The translations under genes were made by a program, and so were the position numbers. A stretch of DNA of 64,000 nt from Micromonospora saelicesensis (GTDB lineage Bacteria > Actinomycetota > Actinomycetes > Mycobacteriales > Micromonosporaceae): the NCBI RefSeq assembly GCF_900091575.1, contig NZ_FMCR01000003.1:1-64000 (forward strand), given 5' to 3'. Shown one piece after another: positions 8,539-17,154 of the stretch. The notes under the pieces were generated by a model that was not told the DNA's origin, ran no database searches, and worked only from the letters and a program-made list of their open reading frames with translations. How positions within the stretch are numbered: position 1 is the first letter of the stretch; each line of letters begins with the position of its first letter.

Positions 8539-9344
8539 CCCCGCCGCGCACAGTGGTGCGCCGCGAGGCCGGCCTGTACGCCCTGGAGCGGGCATTGCAG
8601 CGGCGTGGCTTCCGGCACGTCGCCGGCGCCGACGAGGCGGGCCGGGGGGCGTGCGCCGGTCCGCTGGTCGCCGCCGCGGCGGTGCTGCCCGAGGGGCGGC
8701 GCGGCGAGATCGATGGGCTGGCCGACTCGAAGCTGCTCACCCCGGCCAGCCGGGAACGGGTGTACGCGGAGGTCGTGGACCGCGCGCTCGCGTACGCCGT
8801 GGTGGTCATCCCGGCCGAGGAGGTCGACGCCCGGGGTCTGCACGTGTGCAACCTGGCCGCGATGCGCCGGGCGCTCGCCTCGCTCACCACCCGCCCGGAG
8901 TACGTGCTGACCGACGGGTTCGGCGTGGACGGCCTGGGCGTGCCCGGCCTGGCGGTGTGGAAGGGCGACCGGGTGGCCGCGTGTGTGGCGGCGGCCAGTG
9001 TGCTGGCCAAGGTCACCCGGGACCGGCTCATGGTGGAGTTGGACGGGGTGTTCCCGGCGTACGGCTTCGCCGAGCACAAGGGCTACATCACCCCGGAGCA
9101 CTCGGCGGCGCTGCGGGAGCACGGGCCGTGCCGGGAGCACCGGTTCTCGTACGTCAATGTCGCCGCGGTCTCCGGCCGCGACGGCCGGCCGCCGCGCGCC
9201 CGACGGCCCGGCGGCCACGGCCCGGATGAGCCGATGGAGCGCTCGTGGGCGTCAGGGGGTACCGTCGGCGTGGCGTTGGGCGAGCAGCCTCGGCCTCCGA
9301 CGCCGGTGGGGGAAGATGTGGCCATGGAAGGCGGAGTGCGATGA
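8532..9344 (+). CDS. rnhB: ribonuclease HII
   Basis: Cleaves the RNA strand of RNA-DNA hybrids and starts removal of single ribonucleotides misincorporated in DNA. The catalytic motif is GADEAGRGACAGP (residues about 33-45; Asp and Glu are metal ligands). DSKLL and a later DGFG supply further acidic residues. Length is 270 residues; the last 60 after VNVAAVSG are low-complexity and charged, longer than the E. coli enzyme (198). GTG start within the end of the NUDIX gene; the 3' end overlaps the next gene by ATGA. Confidence 0.95.
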   Translation: MLTPPRTVVRREAGLYALERALQRRGFRHVAGADEAGRGACAGPLVAAAAVLPEGRRGEIDGLADSKLLTPASRERVYAEVVDRALAYAVVVIPAEEVDARGLHVCNLAAMRRALASLTTRPEYVLTDGFGVDGLGVPGLAVWKGDRVAACVAAASVLAKVTRDRLMVELDGVFPAYGFAEHKGYITPEHSAALREHGPCREHRFSYVNVAAVSGRDGRPPRARRPGGHGPDEPMERSWASGGTVGVALGEQPRPPTPVGEDVAMEGGVR

Positions 9345-9664
9345 GCGCGGAAGATCTCGAGAAGTACGAGACCGAGATGGAGCTGCAGCTCTACCGGGAG
9401 TACCGCGACATTGTCCGCCAATTCTCCTACGTGGTGGAGACGGAGCGCCGGTTCTACCTGGCCAACCAGGTCGACCTGCACGTGCGTAACTCCGACGGCG
9501 AGGTCTACTTCGAGGTCGAGATGCACGACGCCTGGGTGTGGGACATGTACCGTCCTGCCCGGTTCGTGAAGAACGTCCGGGTGATGACCTTCAAGGACGT
9601 CAACGTCGAGGAGCTGGAGAAGCCCGACATCTCACTGCCCGCCGACTCCGGCTTCGGCGGCTGA
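9341..9664 (+). CDS. DUF2469 family protein
   Basis: 107-residue acidic protein beginning MSAEDLEKYETEMELQLYRE, matching the actinobacterial DUF2469 family (M. tuberculosis Rv2901c from memory), which is nearly always next to rnhB. No catalytic motif is apparent. Conserved aromatic and acidic residues (YREYRDIV, DAWVWDMYRP) dominate. Function unknown. It overlaps rnhB by 4 bases (ATGA). Confidence 0.9.
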   Translation: MSAEDLEKYETEMELQLYREYRDIVRQFSYVVETERRFYLANQVDLHVRNSDGEVYFEVEMHDAWVWDMYRPARFVKNVRVMTFKDVNVEELEKPDISLPADSGFGG

Positions 9665-9686
9665 GCGCACCCGAGCCGCCGGGCCT

Positions 9687-9709
9687 GCCACGGGCCCCCC
9701 ACCCGTGGC
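9687..9709. terminator. hairpin between convergent genes
   Basis: GCCACGGG and CCCGTGGC form an 8-bp perfect stem with a 7-base loop, between the DUF2469 gene and the convergent oxidoreductase gene. No T-run is present, as is common in actinobacteria. Confidence 0.5.
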
Positions 9710-9726
9710 GTGACACCCGCCGCCGA

Positions 9727-10869
9727 TCACTCGGCCGGCACCACGACCTCGACCCGCTGCACCATGTTGTTGGCGAAGCCGCCACGGTTCCACTGTTGCT
9801 CGACCGGCTGGGTCCGCCCGGACGCGTCGGTCGCCCGCGCGCCGAGCACGTACCTGCCGGGTGTGGCGACCCACTCGTGCCGCCAGCGCCGCCAGGCGAA
9901 GTCCCCCGCGTCCGCCGGGTCCAACTCGGCCGGCGCCCAGCTCTGCCCGCCGTCGGTGGTCACCTCCACGGCGACCACCGGGGCGTGCCCCGACCAGGCC
10001 CGACCATCCAGCGTGCACGGACCCTGTCGCAGCACCCGACGGCGGGACATGAAGTCGGGGAAGCCGGGCGGGCGGACCAGCGCCCGCGGCTCGATCCGGG
10101 TGACCGGCACGCCCGGGTCGTCGGCGTCGCGGCGTACCCGGTAGGCCACCGCGTTCTGGTACCCCTCGAACGGCTCGGTCCGCAGCTCGATCGAGTGGAC
10201 CCACTTCACGTGCGCCATGCCGTACCAGCCCGGCACGATCAGCCGCAGCGGCGCACCGTGCTGCGGCAGCAGGGGAGCGCCGTTCATCTCGTACGCCAGC
10301 AGCACCTCCTCGCGCAGCGCGTCGGCGACCGGAAGCGCCCGCTGGTAGTCCTGCTCGATCCCGCGCTCCACACCGTGATCGGCGCCGGTGAAGACCACGT
10401 CCACCGCGTCCGGGTCGACGCCCGCCTCCCGCAGCAGCGGAGCGAGGGGGGTGCCGGTCCACTCCGCGTTACCGACCGCCTCGACCAGCCAGGGCTGGCT
10501 GACCGGTCGGGGGTGCAGCAGGGCCCGCCCGTTACCGGCGCACTCCAGTGTCACCTGCCGGGTGACGCGGGGCCGTTCGCGCAGGTCGGCGAGGGTGACC
10601 GTCAACGGACGGTCCACCGCACCGCCGATGGTCAACGTGTGCGCCGCCGGGTCGAGCTCCGGGATGTCGTAGTGGATCAGCAGGTAGTGCAACCCGGCCG
10701 GGGTGACGTCGTAGCGCAGCGCCTCCAACGGGATGCCGTGGTTGCGGGCCGCGAGCTGCAACTCCTCGGCGCTGATCGTCTCGTCCGGCTCCGCGAGCCG
10801 GGACGGGCCGCTCACGTCGGCCACCGTCGGCCCGGTGGGGTACGACGTCCAATCATCGAGAGTGGTCAT
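9727..10869 (-). CDS. molybdopterin-dependent oxidoreductase, sulfite oxidase-like
   Basis: 380 residues. The sulfite-oxidase-type molybdopterin domain carries the Cys ligand in VTLECAGNGR (about residues 133-142). Cofactor-contact segments follow: FTGADHGVERG, LLAYEMNGAPLLPQHGAPLR and VPGWYGMAHVKWV. A C-terminal Mo-co dimerisation domain (from about 280) contains VAVEVTTDGGQSWAPAEL. There is no heme domain and no Tat signal, so it is probably cytoplasmic and uses an unknown electron acceptor. Substrate could be sulfite or another oxyanion or methionine-sulfoxide-like compound. The ATG has GGGGAGG 5 bases upstream. Confidence 0.9.
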   Translation of the reverse strand: MTTLDDWTSYPTGPTVADVSGPSRLAEPDETISAEELQLAARNHGIPLEALRYDVTPAGLHYLLIHYDIPELDPAAHTLTIGGAVDRPLTVTLADLRERPRVTRQVTLECAGNGRALLHPRPVSQPWLVEAVGNAEWTGTPLAPLLREAGVDPDAVDVVFTGADHGVERGIEQDYQRALPVADALREEVLLAYEMNGAPLLPQHGAPLRLIVPGWYGMAHVKWVHSIELRTEPFEGYQNAVAYRVRRDADDPGVPVTRIEPRALVRPPGFPDFMSRRRVLRQGPCTLDGRAWSGHAPVVAVEVTTDGGQSWAPAELDPADAGDFAWRRWRHEWVATPGRYVLGARATDASGRTQPVEQQWNRGGFANNMVQRVEVVVPAE

Positions 10870-10913
10870 GCGGCCTCCCCGGTACAGACGGCGGCACCCG
10901 CCGTACGCGGCCC

Positions 10914-10919
10914 AGCCTA
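10914..10919 (-). promoter_or_regulatory. putative -10 box of the Mo-oxidoreductase gene
   Basis: TAGGCT on the minus strand, about 44 bases before the ATG, leaves room for a leader containing the strong GGGGAGG ribosome site. Confidence 0.35.
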
Positions 10920-11034
10920 GGCCCTCGATGGCGGCCCGAAAACGGCACCGGAGGTACGGCGGCGTTCGCGCGGCGGGCCGGGGACAGCCTCCGCCGTCGG
11001 GGGCATAACAGATCATCGAGGGCGTTGGGTGGTC

Positions 11035-11061
11035 GTCCACAGCACCTCCGGTTGTCCACAG
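11035..11061 (+). promoter_or_regulatory. paired DnaA-box-like element
   Basis: Two boxes, TCGTCCACA (11033-11041) and TTGTCCACA (11052-11060), repeat in the same orientation 19 bases apart. TTGTCCACA is the known actinobacterial DnaA-box consensus. Nearly the same 27-base arrangement occurs in the opposite orientation at 17569-17595. It lies between two divergent genes. Confidence 0.5.
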
Positions 11062-11112
11062 CCCCGTCGGTCGGGACGGCGGACGACCCTGCGTCGGCCG
11101 GAGGCTGCCGTC

Positions 11113-11817
11113 ATGCGACCGCCATCCGCCCGTTCGATCCGCCGCACGCTGCTGCTGTGCACCGTGCTCCCGCTCACACTGACCGTCCAGCTCTGTGGGC
11201 TGGCGGTGCTGGTCGCGGCGGTGCCCGGCCAACCACCGACCCCGACCGTGCCGGTCGCGGCCCTCGCGGAGCCGGTCGCCGCCCCAGCGCCCGCCGGGCG
11301 GTTCCGCTGGCCGGTCGACGGGCCGCCCCGTCCGGTGCGCCGGTTCGACCCGCCACCGCGACCGTGGCTGCCCGGTCATCGCGGCGTCGACCTGGCCGCC
11401 CCCGCCGGAGCGGTGGTCCGCAGCGCCGGGCCGGGCACAGTGCTCTTCGCCGGTCTGGTGGCCGGTCGACCGGTGGTCACCGTGGGGCACGCCGACGGGC
11501 TGCGGACCACCCACGAGCCGGTCCAACCCGCCGTACGCCCCGGCCAGCCGGTCACCGCCGGCGCACCGCTGGGCGAACTGCTGCCCGGGCATCCGGGTTG
11601 CCCGGCCGAGGCGTGCCTGCACTGGGGCCTACGCCGGGGCGAGGAGTATCTCGACCCGCTCGCCCTGCTCGGCCTCGGCCCGGTGCGCCTGCTCCCGGTC
11701 GGTCCGGTCCCGGCGTCCGCTCCCGGCCGGGTCCGGTCCCGGCCGTTCGCTCAGCGCTGGGCGAGCAGTGCCGGCAGCCGTGCGCCCAGACGCTCGTACT
11801 CGTCGGCGGCGTTGTAG
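11113..11817 (+). CDS. M23 family metallopeptidase (LytM-like)
   Basis: 234 residues. An N-terminal hydrophobic segment at about 14-38 acts as signal peptide or anchor. A LytM-like zinc peptidase domain follows, with HRGVDLAAPAGAVV (first His and Asp ligands, about residues 92-105), GHADGLRTTHEP and CLHWGLRRG (H-x-x zinc/catalytic region). It probably cleaves peptidoglycan peptide bridges, or acts as an activator if degenerate. The last 60 residues are Pro/Arg/Ser-rich. Its 3' end overlaps the convergent aminotransferase gene by 67 bases, so the true C-terminus deserves a check. An M23 gene near xerC/rpsB is typical of actinobacteria. Confidence 0.82.
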   Translation: MRPPSARSIRRTLLLCTVLPLTLTVQLCGLAVLVAAVPGQPPTPTVPVAALAEPVAAPAPAGRFRWPVDGPPRPVRRFDPPPRPWLPGHRGVDLAAPAGAVVRSAGPGTVLFAGLVAGRPVVTVGHADGLRTTHEPVQPAVRPGQPVTAGAPLGELLPGHPGCPAEACLHWGLRRGEEYLDPLALLGLGPVRLLPVGPVPASAPGRVRSRPFAQRWASSAGSRAPRRSYSSAAL

Positions 11818-12932
11818 ACCTGGCCGGTGAGCCGCAACCACCCTCGGCCGCTCCAACTCATCACCGCGACCTCGGCGGCGAGCCGCTCACCGATCCGTGC
11901 CTGCAACGCCCGCGCCGCGTCGATCGTGGTGCCCGTGCCGGCCGGCAGCGGGATGAGGCGCAGCGCCACCCCCGGTCCGCCGGGGTCGGGCAGATCGGCG
12001 GGCGCCACCCCCAGGGCGTCCCCCACCACCCGCTGGCCGTACGCGGCGAGCGCGGCGTTGTGCTCCCGCACCCGGTCGACGCCGAGACTGCGCATCGTGA
12101 ACAGGCCCGCCGGGGCGGCCAGCCAGGGCGTGTAGTCGAGCGTGGCCTGCCACTCGAGCCGGGCCGGGAAACCCGACTCCTGCTCCCAGGACACCACCAG
12201 TGGCTCGATCCGGTCCCGCCACTGCGGTGCCACCGCCAGCAGGGCGGTCCCGCGCGGGGCGTACGCCCACTTGTGCAGGTTGCCCACCCAGAAGTCCGCG
12301 CCGATGCCGGCCACCGGGGTGGGCAGCATGCCCGGGGCGTGCGCGGCGTCCACCAGGACCGGCACGCCGTGTTCGCGGGCCACCCCGACGATGGCGGAGG
12401 TCGGAAAGAGCTTGGCGGTGGCCGAGGTGAGCTGGTCGACGACGAGCAGCCGGGTCCGCCCAGGGCGCAGGCCGGCACGGATGCTCTGCACGATCTGCTC
12501 GTCGGTGGCGGCCAGGGGGATCGGCAGGACCCGGCTGACCGCGCCGGTGCGGCGGCACTCGCGCTGGATGGCCAGGCTCACCGCCCCGTACCCGTGGTCG
12601 GTGCTCAGCACCTCGTCGCCGGCCTTGAGGCCCACCGACTGAAGCACCACGGCGACGCCGGTGGTGGTGTTGCCCACCAGGGCGCTGCCGTCCGGGTCGG
12701 CGCCCAGGAACCCGGCGAGGTGCCGGCGGGTGTGCGCGATCCGGTCGACCAGCCCCTGGGTGAAGAAGCGCAGCGGGTTCGCCTCCATCTCGTCGCGCAG
12801 CCGCTGCTGGGCGCGCTGCACGCCGATCGGCACCGCGCCGAACGAGCCATGGTTGAGGTGGCTGACCGCCGGGTCCAGGGAGAAGAGCAGGCGGGCGCCC
12901 GGGATCGGCTCAGGGGGATTCGGGACGCTCAC
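11751..12932 (-). CDS. class V aminotransferase, isopenicillin-N epimerase-like
   Basis: 393-residue PLP enzyme of fold type I. LNHGSFGAVP near residue 25 is the typical N-terminal signature of this subgroup. The PLP-binding Asp is in PVLVDAAHAPGM and the Schiff-base Lys in FWVGNLHKWAYAPRG. Relatives include isopenicillin-N epimerases, cysteine desulfurase-like and ergothioneine C-S lyase (EgtE) proteins. The substrate cannot be told from sequence. GTG start at 12932. It overlaps the convergent M23 gene at its 3' end. Confidence 0.88.
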   Translation of the reverse strand: MSVPNPPEPIPGARLLFSLDPAVSHLNHGSFGAVPIGVQRAQQRLRDEMEANPLRFFTQGLVDRIAHTRRHLAGFLGADPDGSALVGNTTTGVAVVLQSVGLKAGDEVLSTDHGYGAVSLAIQRECRRTGAVSRVLPIPLAATDEQIVQSIRAGLRPGRTRLLVVDQLTSATAKLFPTSAIVGVAREHGVPVLVDAAHAPGMLPTPVAGIGADFWVGNLHKWAYAPRGTALLAVAPQWRDRIEPLVVSWEQESGFPARLEWQATLDYTPWLAAPAGLFTMRSLGVDRVREHNAALAAYGQRVVGDALGVAPADLPDPGGPGVALRLIPLPAGTGTTIDAARALQARIGERLAAEVAVMSWSGRGWLRLTGQVYNAADEYERLGARLPALLAQR

Positions 12933-12967
12933 TTGATGATCGTAACCGCCGCGCGTGCCCGCCCTCC

Positions 12968-13027
12968 GGCCCTTGATCAGGCGTGCGTGCGCACCTTGCG
13001 GCCCTTGATCAGGCGCGCGGGTGCGCC
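12968..13027. repeat. 32-base partial duplication at the xerC 3' end
   Basis: The 16-base string GGCCCTTGATCAGGCG occurs at 12968-12983 and again at 13000-13015; similar G/C-rich flanks extend each copy to about 28 bases. The second copy contains the xerC TGA stop on the minus strand. It looks like a short tandem duplication that left a spare copy of the xerC end downstream. Confidence 0.7.
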
Positions 13028-14061
13028 TGGCGGTAGGCGGCGCGCAGCCGCTCGACCGAGACGTGGGTGTAGATCTGTGTGCTCGCCAGCGACGAGTGGC
13101 CGAGCAGCTCCTGCACGGCGCGTAGGTCCGCGCCACCCTCCAGGAGGTGGGTGGCCGCGGAGTGGCGCAGATCGTGCGGGCTGGTCCGGGGCAGTCCGGC
13201 GGTCTCGGCGTACGCACCGACGATCTGACGCGCGGTCGTCGGGTTGAGCCGACCACCCCGGGCGCCCAGCAGCAGCGCGTCGCCGGAGCGGGGGCCCACC
13301 ATCGCCGGGCGGCCCCGGCGCAGCCAGTCGTCCAACGCCCGCTGGGCGGGCACCCCGTACGGCACCGAGCGCTCCCGCCCGCCCTTGCCGAACACCCGGA
13401 TCACCCGCCGGCCGTGGTCGACATCCCCGACGTCCAACCCGCACGCCTCGCTGACCCGTACGCCGGTGGCGTAGAGCAGCTCCAGCAGCACGCGGTCCCG
13501 CAGTGGCACCGCCTCGGCCCCGCCCGTTGCACCCGACGCCAGCCCAGCCGCTGTGTCCGTGGGCTCTGCGTCGGCGCCTGCTTGGTTGGTGAGCGTGGGG
13601 TCCGTGCCCGCCGGGTTGGTGGGTGGTGCCTGCCGGGACGGTGCCTCGACCAGAGCGGCGGCCTGGTCGGCGCGCAGCACGCTGGGTAGTTCCCGGTGCG
13701 CGCGAGGGCTGGCCAGCGCGGCGCCCACGTCGGCGGGGAGCAGCCCGGCCCGGTGTGCCCAGGCGCTGAACGCCCGCGCCGACGCGGCCCGCCGGGCCAA
13801 CGACGTGCGGGCCGCACCCATGGTGCGCTGCCGCGCCAGCCAACTGCGCAGCACCGACAGGTCCAGCTCGGCGAGGTCGACGCAGCCCATCCGGACGGCG
13901 TGGTCGAGCAGCGAGACCAGATCGGTGACGTACGCGCGGACGGTGTGCGCCGAGCGGTTACGGACCCGGGACAGGTGCTCGGCGAAGTCGTCGACAGCGT
14001 CGCGCAACGCTGGCGGGAGTGCCTGGTGCATGACCCGGGTGCCCCGGTCCGCCCGGCTCAT
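13009..14061 (-). CDS. xerC: tyrosine recombinase XerC
   Basis: Site-specific recombinase that resolves chromosome dimers at dif, with the N-terminal core-binding SAM-like domain at about 14-110 and the catalytic domain from about 185. All active-site residues are visible: R202 (TGVRVSE), K226 (GKGGRERS), H296 and R299 (HDLRHS), H322 (LLGHSS) and the nucleophile Y331 (YTHVS). Length 350 exceeds the usual 300 because of a Pro/Thr/Ala-rich insertion at about residues 141-185 between the two domains. A shorter start at Met11 is possible. It sits in the conserved dprA-comM neighbourhood but on its own transcript. Confidence 0.93.
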   Translation of the reverse strand: MSRADRGTRVMHQALPPALRDAVDDFAEHLSRVRNRSAHTVRAYVTDLVSLLDHAVRMGCVDLAELDLSVLRSWLARQRTMGAARTSLARRAASARAFSAWAHRAGLLPADVGAALASPRAHRELPSVLRADQAAALVEAPSRQAPPTNPAGTDPTLTNQAGADAEPTDTAAGLASGATGGAEAVPLRDRVLLELLYATGVRVSEACGLDVGDVDHGRRVIRVFGKGGRERSVPYGVPAQRALDDWLRRGRPAMVGPRSGDALLLGARGGRLNPTTARQIVGAYAETAGLPRTSPHDLRHSAATHLLEGGADLRAVQELLGHSSLASTQIYTHVSVERLRAAYRQAHPRA

Positions 14062-14187
14062 CGTGGCCGCGCCGACGTGCCGGCCGGTTCCCCGGCCCCG
14101 GCACCCTCACTGACGGCTGACACGGCACCAGCCTACGGCCGGTTCGCAGCCGCCACGGGACACGACGGCGCCGGTGTCCACCCCCGA

Positions 14188-14298
14188 CTACCGGCGGTTG
14201 TTCCTCTTGCTCAGGAAGACGAGCAAGCCGACAACGAGCACGGCGGTCACGACGAGACAGCAGAGCACACTGATGTGCCACGGCTTGATTGCACCCAT
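14188..14298 (-). CDS. 36-residue single-span membrane protein
   Basis: Very small protein beginning MGAIKPWHISVL, with one transmembrane helix (about residues 9-30) and a basic tail KRNNRR. The MGxxKPWH start resembles TatA, but the amphipathic helix and the FG hinge needed for TatA are missing. ATG at 14298 with a TACCGT -10 box 8 bases upstream. It sits between xerC and dprA. It may be a small regulatory or anchoring peptide; function unknown. Confidence 0.55.
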   Translation of the reverse strand: MGAIKPWHISVLCCLVVTAVLVVGLLVFLSKRNNRR

Positions 14299-14306
14299 GA
14301 CCGGGC

Positions 14307-14312
14307 ACGGTA
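14307..14312 (-). promoter_or_regulatory. putative -10 box of the small membrane protein
   Basis: TACCGT on the minus strand, 8 bases before the ATG, supports a leaderless transcript and the choice of start. Confidence 0.35.
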
Positions 14313-14389
14313 CCGGCAGTATCGGCTGGCCGGGACCCCGACCGCGAGGGGCTACGGGCATCCCGGCCGGATGGCGGTGACGCATCCGC

Positions 14390-15607
14390 TCAGGTAACAG
14401 GTCGACCGGACGTCCCTGCCGCCGCACGCTTTGGTTTGGCGGGTGGGGCGAGGGCGTAGCCGTCGTCGCGACGGACCACCATGGACAGCTCCTCCAGCAG
14501 CGACAGCTTGCGCAACGCGGTCCGTAGGTCGACGCCGGCGCGGGCGCAGAGCCGGTCCACGCCCATCGGGCCTCGGCGGGGCAGCGCCTCCAGCAGCGAC
14601 CGCGCCTCGTCGTCCAGCGCGTCGGTGGCCCGCTGCGGTCCACGCGCCAACGGGGCCAGGTCCGCACCGATCCGACCCACCTCCTCCAGCACGTGCGCCA
14701 CCCCGGTGACCAGCCGGGCCTTGTCGGGGAACTCGCGCAGGAACTCGTGCACGCCGACGGACATCGCCGAGGTCACCGGTCCCGGCACCACCATGGCCAC
14801 CCGATTGGCGTGGATGGCCCGCCGCGCGGTCTGCGTCGCGCCACTGCGCGCCGATGCCTCCACCACGACGGTGCCCCGGGTGCCTGCGGCGATCACCCGG
14901 TTGCGGATCAGGAATCGGGGTCGCAGCGGCTCGGCACCGGGCGGCCACTCACTGACCAGCAGCCCCGTCTCGGCGATCCGGTCGAAGAGCGCGGCGTTGC
15001 CCATCGGGTACGGACGGTCCAGCCCGCAGGCGAGCACCGCGACGGTCAGACCGCCAGCGGTGAGTGCGCCCCGGTGGGCGGCGGCGTCGATGCCGAACGC
15101 GCCACCGGACACGACCGTCCAGTCCCGCTCAGCCAGGCCGTACCCCAGCTCGGTCGCGACGTGCTGCCCGTAACCGGTGGCCGCCCGCGCCCCCACCACG
15201 GCCACCGAGCGATCCAGAGCCTCACCGAGCGGCCAGCTTCCGCGTACCCAGAAGCAGAGCGGCGGGGCGGTCTCACCATCCACCCGGCGGCTGACGTCCG
15301 GCAGCCGCAATTCGGCCAGGCTGGCGACCTGGGCCGGCCACTCCTCGTCGTCCGGCGTGACCAGCCGGGCACCCAGTCGGTCCGCCCGCTCCAGGGCCTC
15401 CGCCGCCACCGCCCGTGCGTCGCCGGCCGCCGAGCGTGCGGCGACAGTGGTGTGCAGCCAGCCGGCCGGGCTGCCGCCGTCGAGCAGCAGATCCAGGGTC
15501 TCCACCGGGCCGTGCCGTTCGACCAGGTGATGCACCGCGCGCGTACCCGGCTCCGCCAGCCAGGTCAGGGCGACCCGGGCCAGCCTGCGTTCCTCCTCGG
15601 CGCTCAC
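14390..15607 (-). CDS. dprA: DNA-processing protein DprA
   Basis: 405 residues. The Rossmann-like core has the DprA motifs VAVVGARAATGYG, VVSGGAFGIDAAAHRGAL and FLIRNRVIAAGTRGTVVVEA (about 130-270), and a C-terminal winged-helix domain (about 320-390). DprA binds single-stranded DNA and loads RecA during natural transformation. In actinomycetes it is conserved though competence is rarely observed. The GTG start overlaps the comM TGA (GTGA), so comM and dprA are translationally coupled. Confidence 0.94.
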   Translation of the reverse strand: MSAEEERRLARVALTWLAEPGTRAVHHLVERHGPVETLDLLLDGGSPAGWLHTTVAARSAAGDARAVAAEALERADRLGARLVTPDDEEWPAQVASLAELRLPDVSRRVDGETAPPLCFWVRGSWPLGEALDRSVAVVGARAATGYGQHVATELGYGLAERDWTVVSGGAFGIDAAAHRGALTAGGLTVAVLACGLDRPYPMGNAALFDRIAETGLLVSEWPPGAEPLRPRFLIRNRVIAAGTRGTVVVEASARSGATQTARRAIHANRVAMVVPGPVTSAMSVGVHEFLREFPDKARLVTGVAHVLEEVGRIGADLAPLARGPQRATDALDDEARSLLEALPRRGPMGVDRLCARAGVDLRTALRKLSLLEELSMVVRRDDGYALAPPAKPKRAAAGTSGRPVT

Positions 15608-17124
15608 GTCGCCTCCCCCGTCCGTAGTTGAAGCGCTTCCCGGACGTCGTCCCGGTCAGGTCGGTCGCGACCGTCCAGATCGGCGATGGTCCAGGCCATC
15701 CGGATCACCCGGTCGAAGCCGCGCGCCGACAGCGAGCCGGAGTCGAGCCGGCCCCGCAGCTCCACGGTGACCCGGGCCGGCAGCCGCCACGGCGGTCGGC
15801 GTAGGTGCGGCCCTTCCACCTCGGCGTTGAGCCGCCGGCCGAGGCCGGCCCAGCGGCTGGCCGCCGCCTGCCGGGCCGCCGCCACCCGGGCGGCGACCGT
15901 CGCCGAGGGCTCGACGGCGCCGTCGGTCGCCATCAGCTCGGCTGCCCGCACCGGCATCAGCCGCACCTGGACGTCGATCCGGTCGAGCAGCGGCCCGGAG
16001 AGCCTGCCCAGGTAGCGGCGGCGAACCAGCGGTGAACACTCGCAGTGCGCATCGCCGGCCGGTTTCGCGCACGGACACGGGTTGGCCGCCAGCACCAACT
16101 GGGTGCGGGCCGGGTACACGGTGCCGCCTCCGCTGCGGCTCAGCTGGATGCGGCCGTGTTCCAGTGGCTGGCGCAGGGCCTCCAGCGCACCCTTGCTGAA
16201 TTCGGGAGCCTCATCCAGGAAGAGCACCCCGCGATGCGCGAGCGACACCGCGCCGGGTCGGGCCAGCCCCGAGCCGCCCCCGACCAGCGACGGCACGGTC
16301 GCGGTGTGGTGCGGCGCCTGGAACGGCGGGCGACGCAGCAGCCGACCACCCGGCGGCAGCAGCCCGGCGACCGAGTGCAGCGCGGTGACCTCCAGCGCGG
16401 CGTCGTCGTCCAGCTCGGGCAGGATCGACGGCAGCCGTTCGGCGAGCATCGTCTTGCCGGCGCCCGGGGGGCCGAGCAGTGCCACGTGGTGCCCGCCGGC
16501 CGCGGCGACCTCCAGGGCGCGCCTACCCATCTGCTGCCCGGCGACGTCGGCGAGATCCGGCCCACCGGCCAGCGGCTCCGGGATGTCCGCCGGTGGTTCG
16601 ATCAGTGGGGTGCCGTCCCGCACGAAGGCGACCAGCCGGTGCAGGGTGTCCACCGCTCGCACCCGTACCCCGGGGATGACGGCGGCCTCGGCGGCGTTGC
16701 CGACCGGAACGATCACCCGCGCGACGCCGGCCTGGGCCGCGGCGGCGACCATCGGGAGTACGCCGCGCACCGGCCGGACCGTCCCGTCGAGCCCCAGCTC
16801 GCCGAGGACCACCACCCCCTCCAGAGGGAGCAGCGGCAGCTCACCCGAGCCGCCCAGCAGCGCTGCGGCGATGGCCAGATCGAAGGCTGACCCGAACTTC
16901 GGCAGCGTGGCGGGCAGCAGGTTGAGGGTGATCCGCCGGTTGGGCCAGCGCTGGCCGGAGTTGACCACGGCGGCGCGGACCCGGTCGCGGGCCTCGTGCA
17001 GGGCGGTGTCCGGCAGACCGGAGATCACCACCGCCGGCAGACCGGCGGCCAGGTCGGCCTCCACCTCGACGAGGTGGCCGGTCACGCCGACCAGCCCCAC
17101 GCAGAGCACCTTCGCGTAGCTCAC
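15604..17124 (-). CDS. comM: YifB/ComM family Mg-chelatase-like AAA ATPase
   Basis: 506 residues. An N-terminal Lon-protease-like fold domain starts MSYAKVLCVGLVGVTGHLVE. The AAA+ core has Walker A GPPGAGKTML (about residues 218-227) and Walker B GVLFLDEAPEF, and a C-terminal Mg-chelatase lid follows. ComM is a hexameric helicase that promotes branch migration during transformation. A CxxxxxxxxCxC-type cluster (ANPCPCAKPAGDAHCEC) is conserved in the family. GTG start. It is followed directly by dprA and preceded by yraN with a 30-base gap, forming one operon. Confidence 0.94.
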   Translation of the reverse strand: MSYAKVLCVGLVGVTGHLVEVEADLAAGLPAVVISGLPDTALHEARDRVRAAVVNSGQRWPNRRITLNLLPATLPKFGSAFDLAIAAALLGGSGELPLLPLEGVVVLGELGLDGTVRPVRGVLPMVAAAAQAGVARVIVPVGNAAEAAVIPGVRVRAVDTLHRLVAFVRDGTPLIEPPADIPEPLAGGPDLADVAGQQMGRRALEVAAAGGHHVALLGPPGAGKTMLAERLPSILPELDDDAALEVTALHSVAGLLPPGGRLLRRPPFQAPHHTATVPSLVGGGSGLARPGAVSLAHRGVLFLDEAPEFSKGALEALRQPLEHGRIQLSRSGGGTVYPARTQLVLAANPCPCAKPAGDAHCECSPLVRRRYLGRLSGPLLDRIDVQVRLMPVRAAELMATDGAVEPSATVAARVAAARQAAASRWAGLGRRLNAEVEGPHLRRPPWRLPARVTVELRGRLDSGSLSARGFDRVIRMAWTIADLDGRDRPDRDDVREALQLRTGEAT

Positions 17125-17154
17125 GGCGCGTCACCGATCCTCCGGGTACGCATG

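Noticed and set aside
11025..13247. 740-codon plus-strand open frame
   Set aside because: It crosses the M23 gene in another frame and the antisense of the aminotransferase and xerC genes; no recognisable domain.
14188..14298. Assignment of the small membrane protein as TatA
   Set aside because: It lacks the hinge and amphipathic helix required for TatA and is not near tatC.
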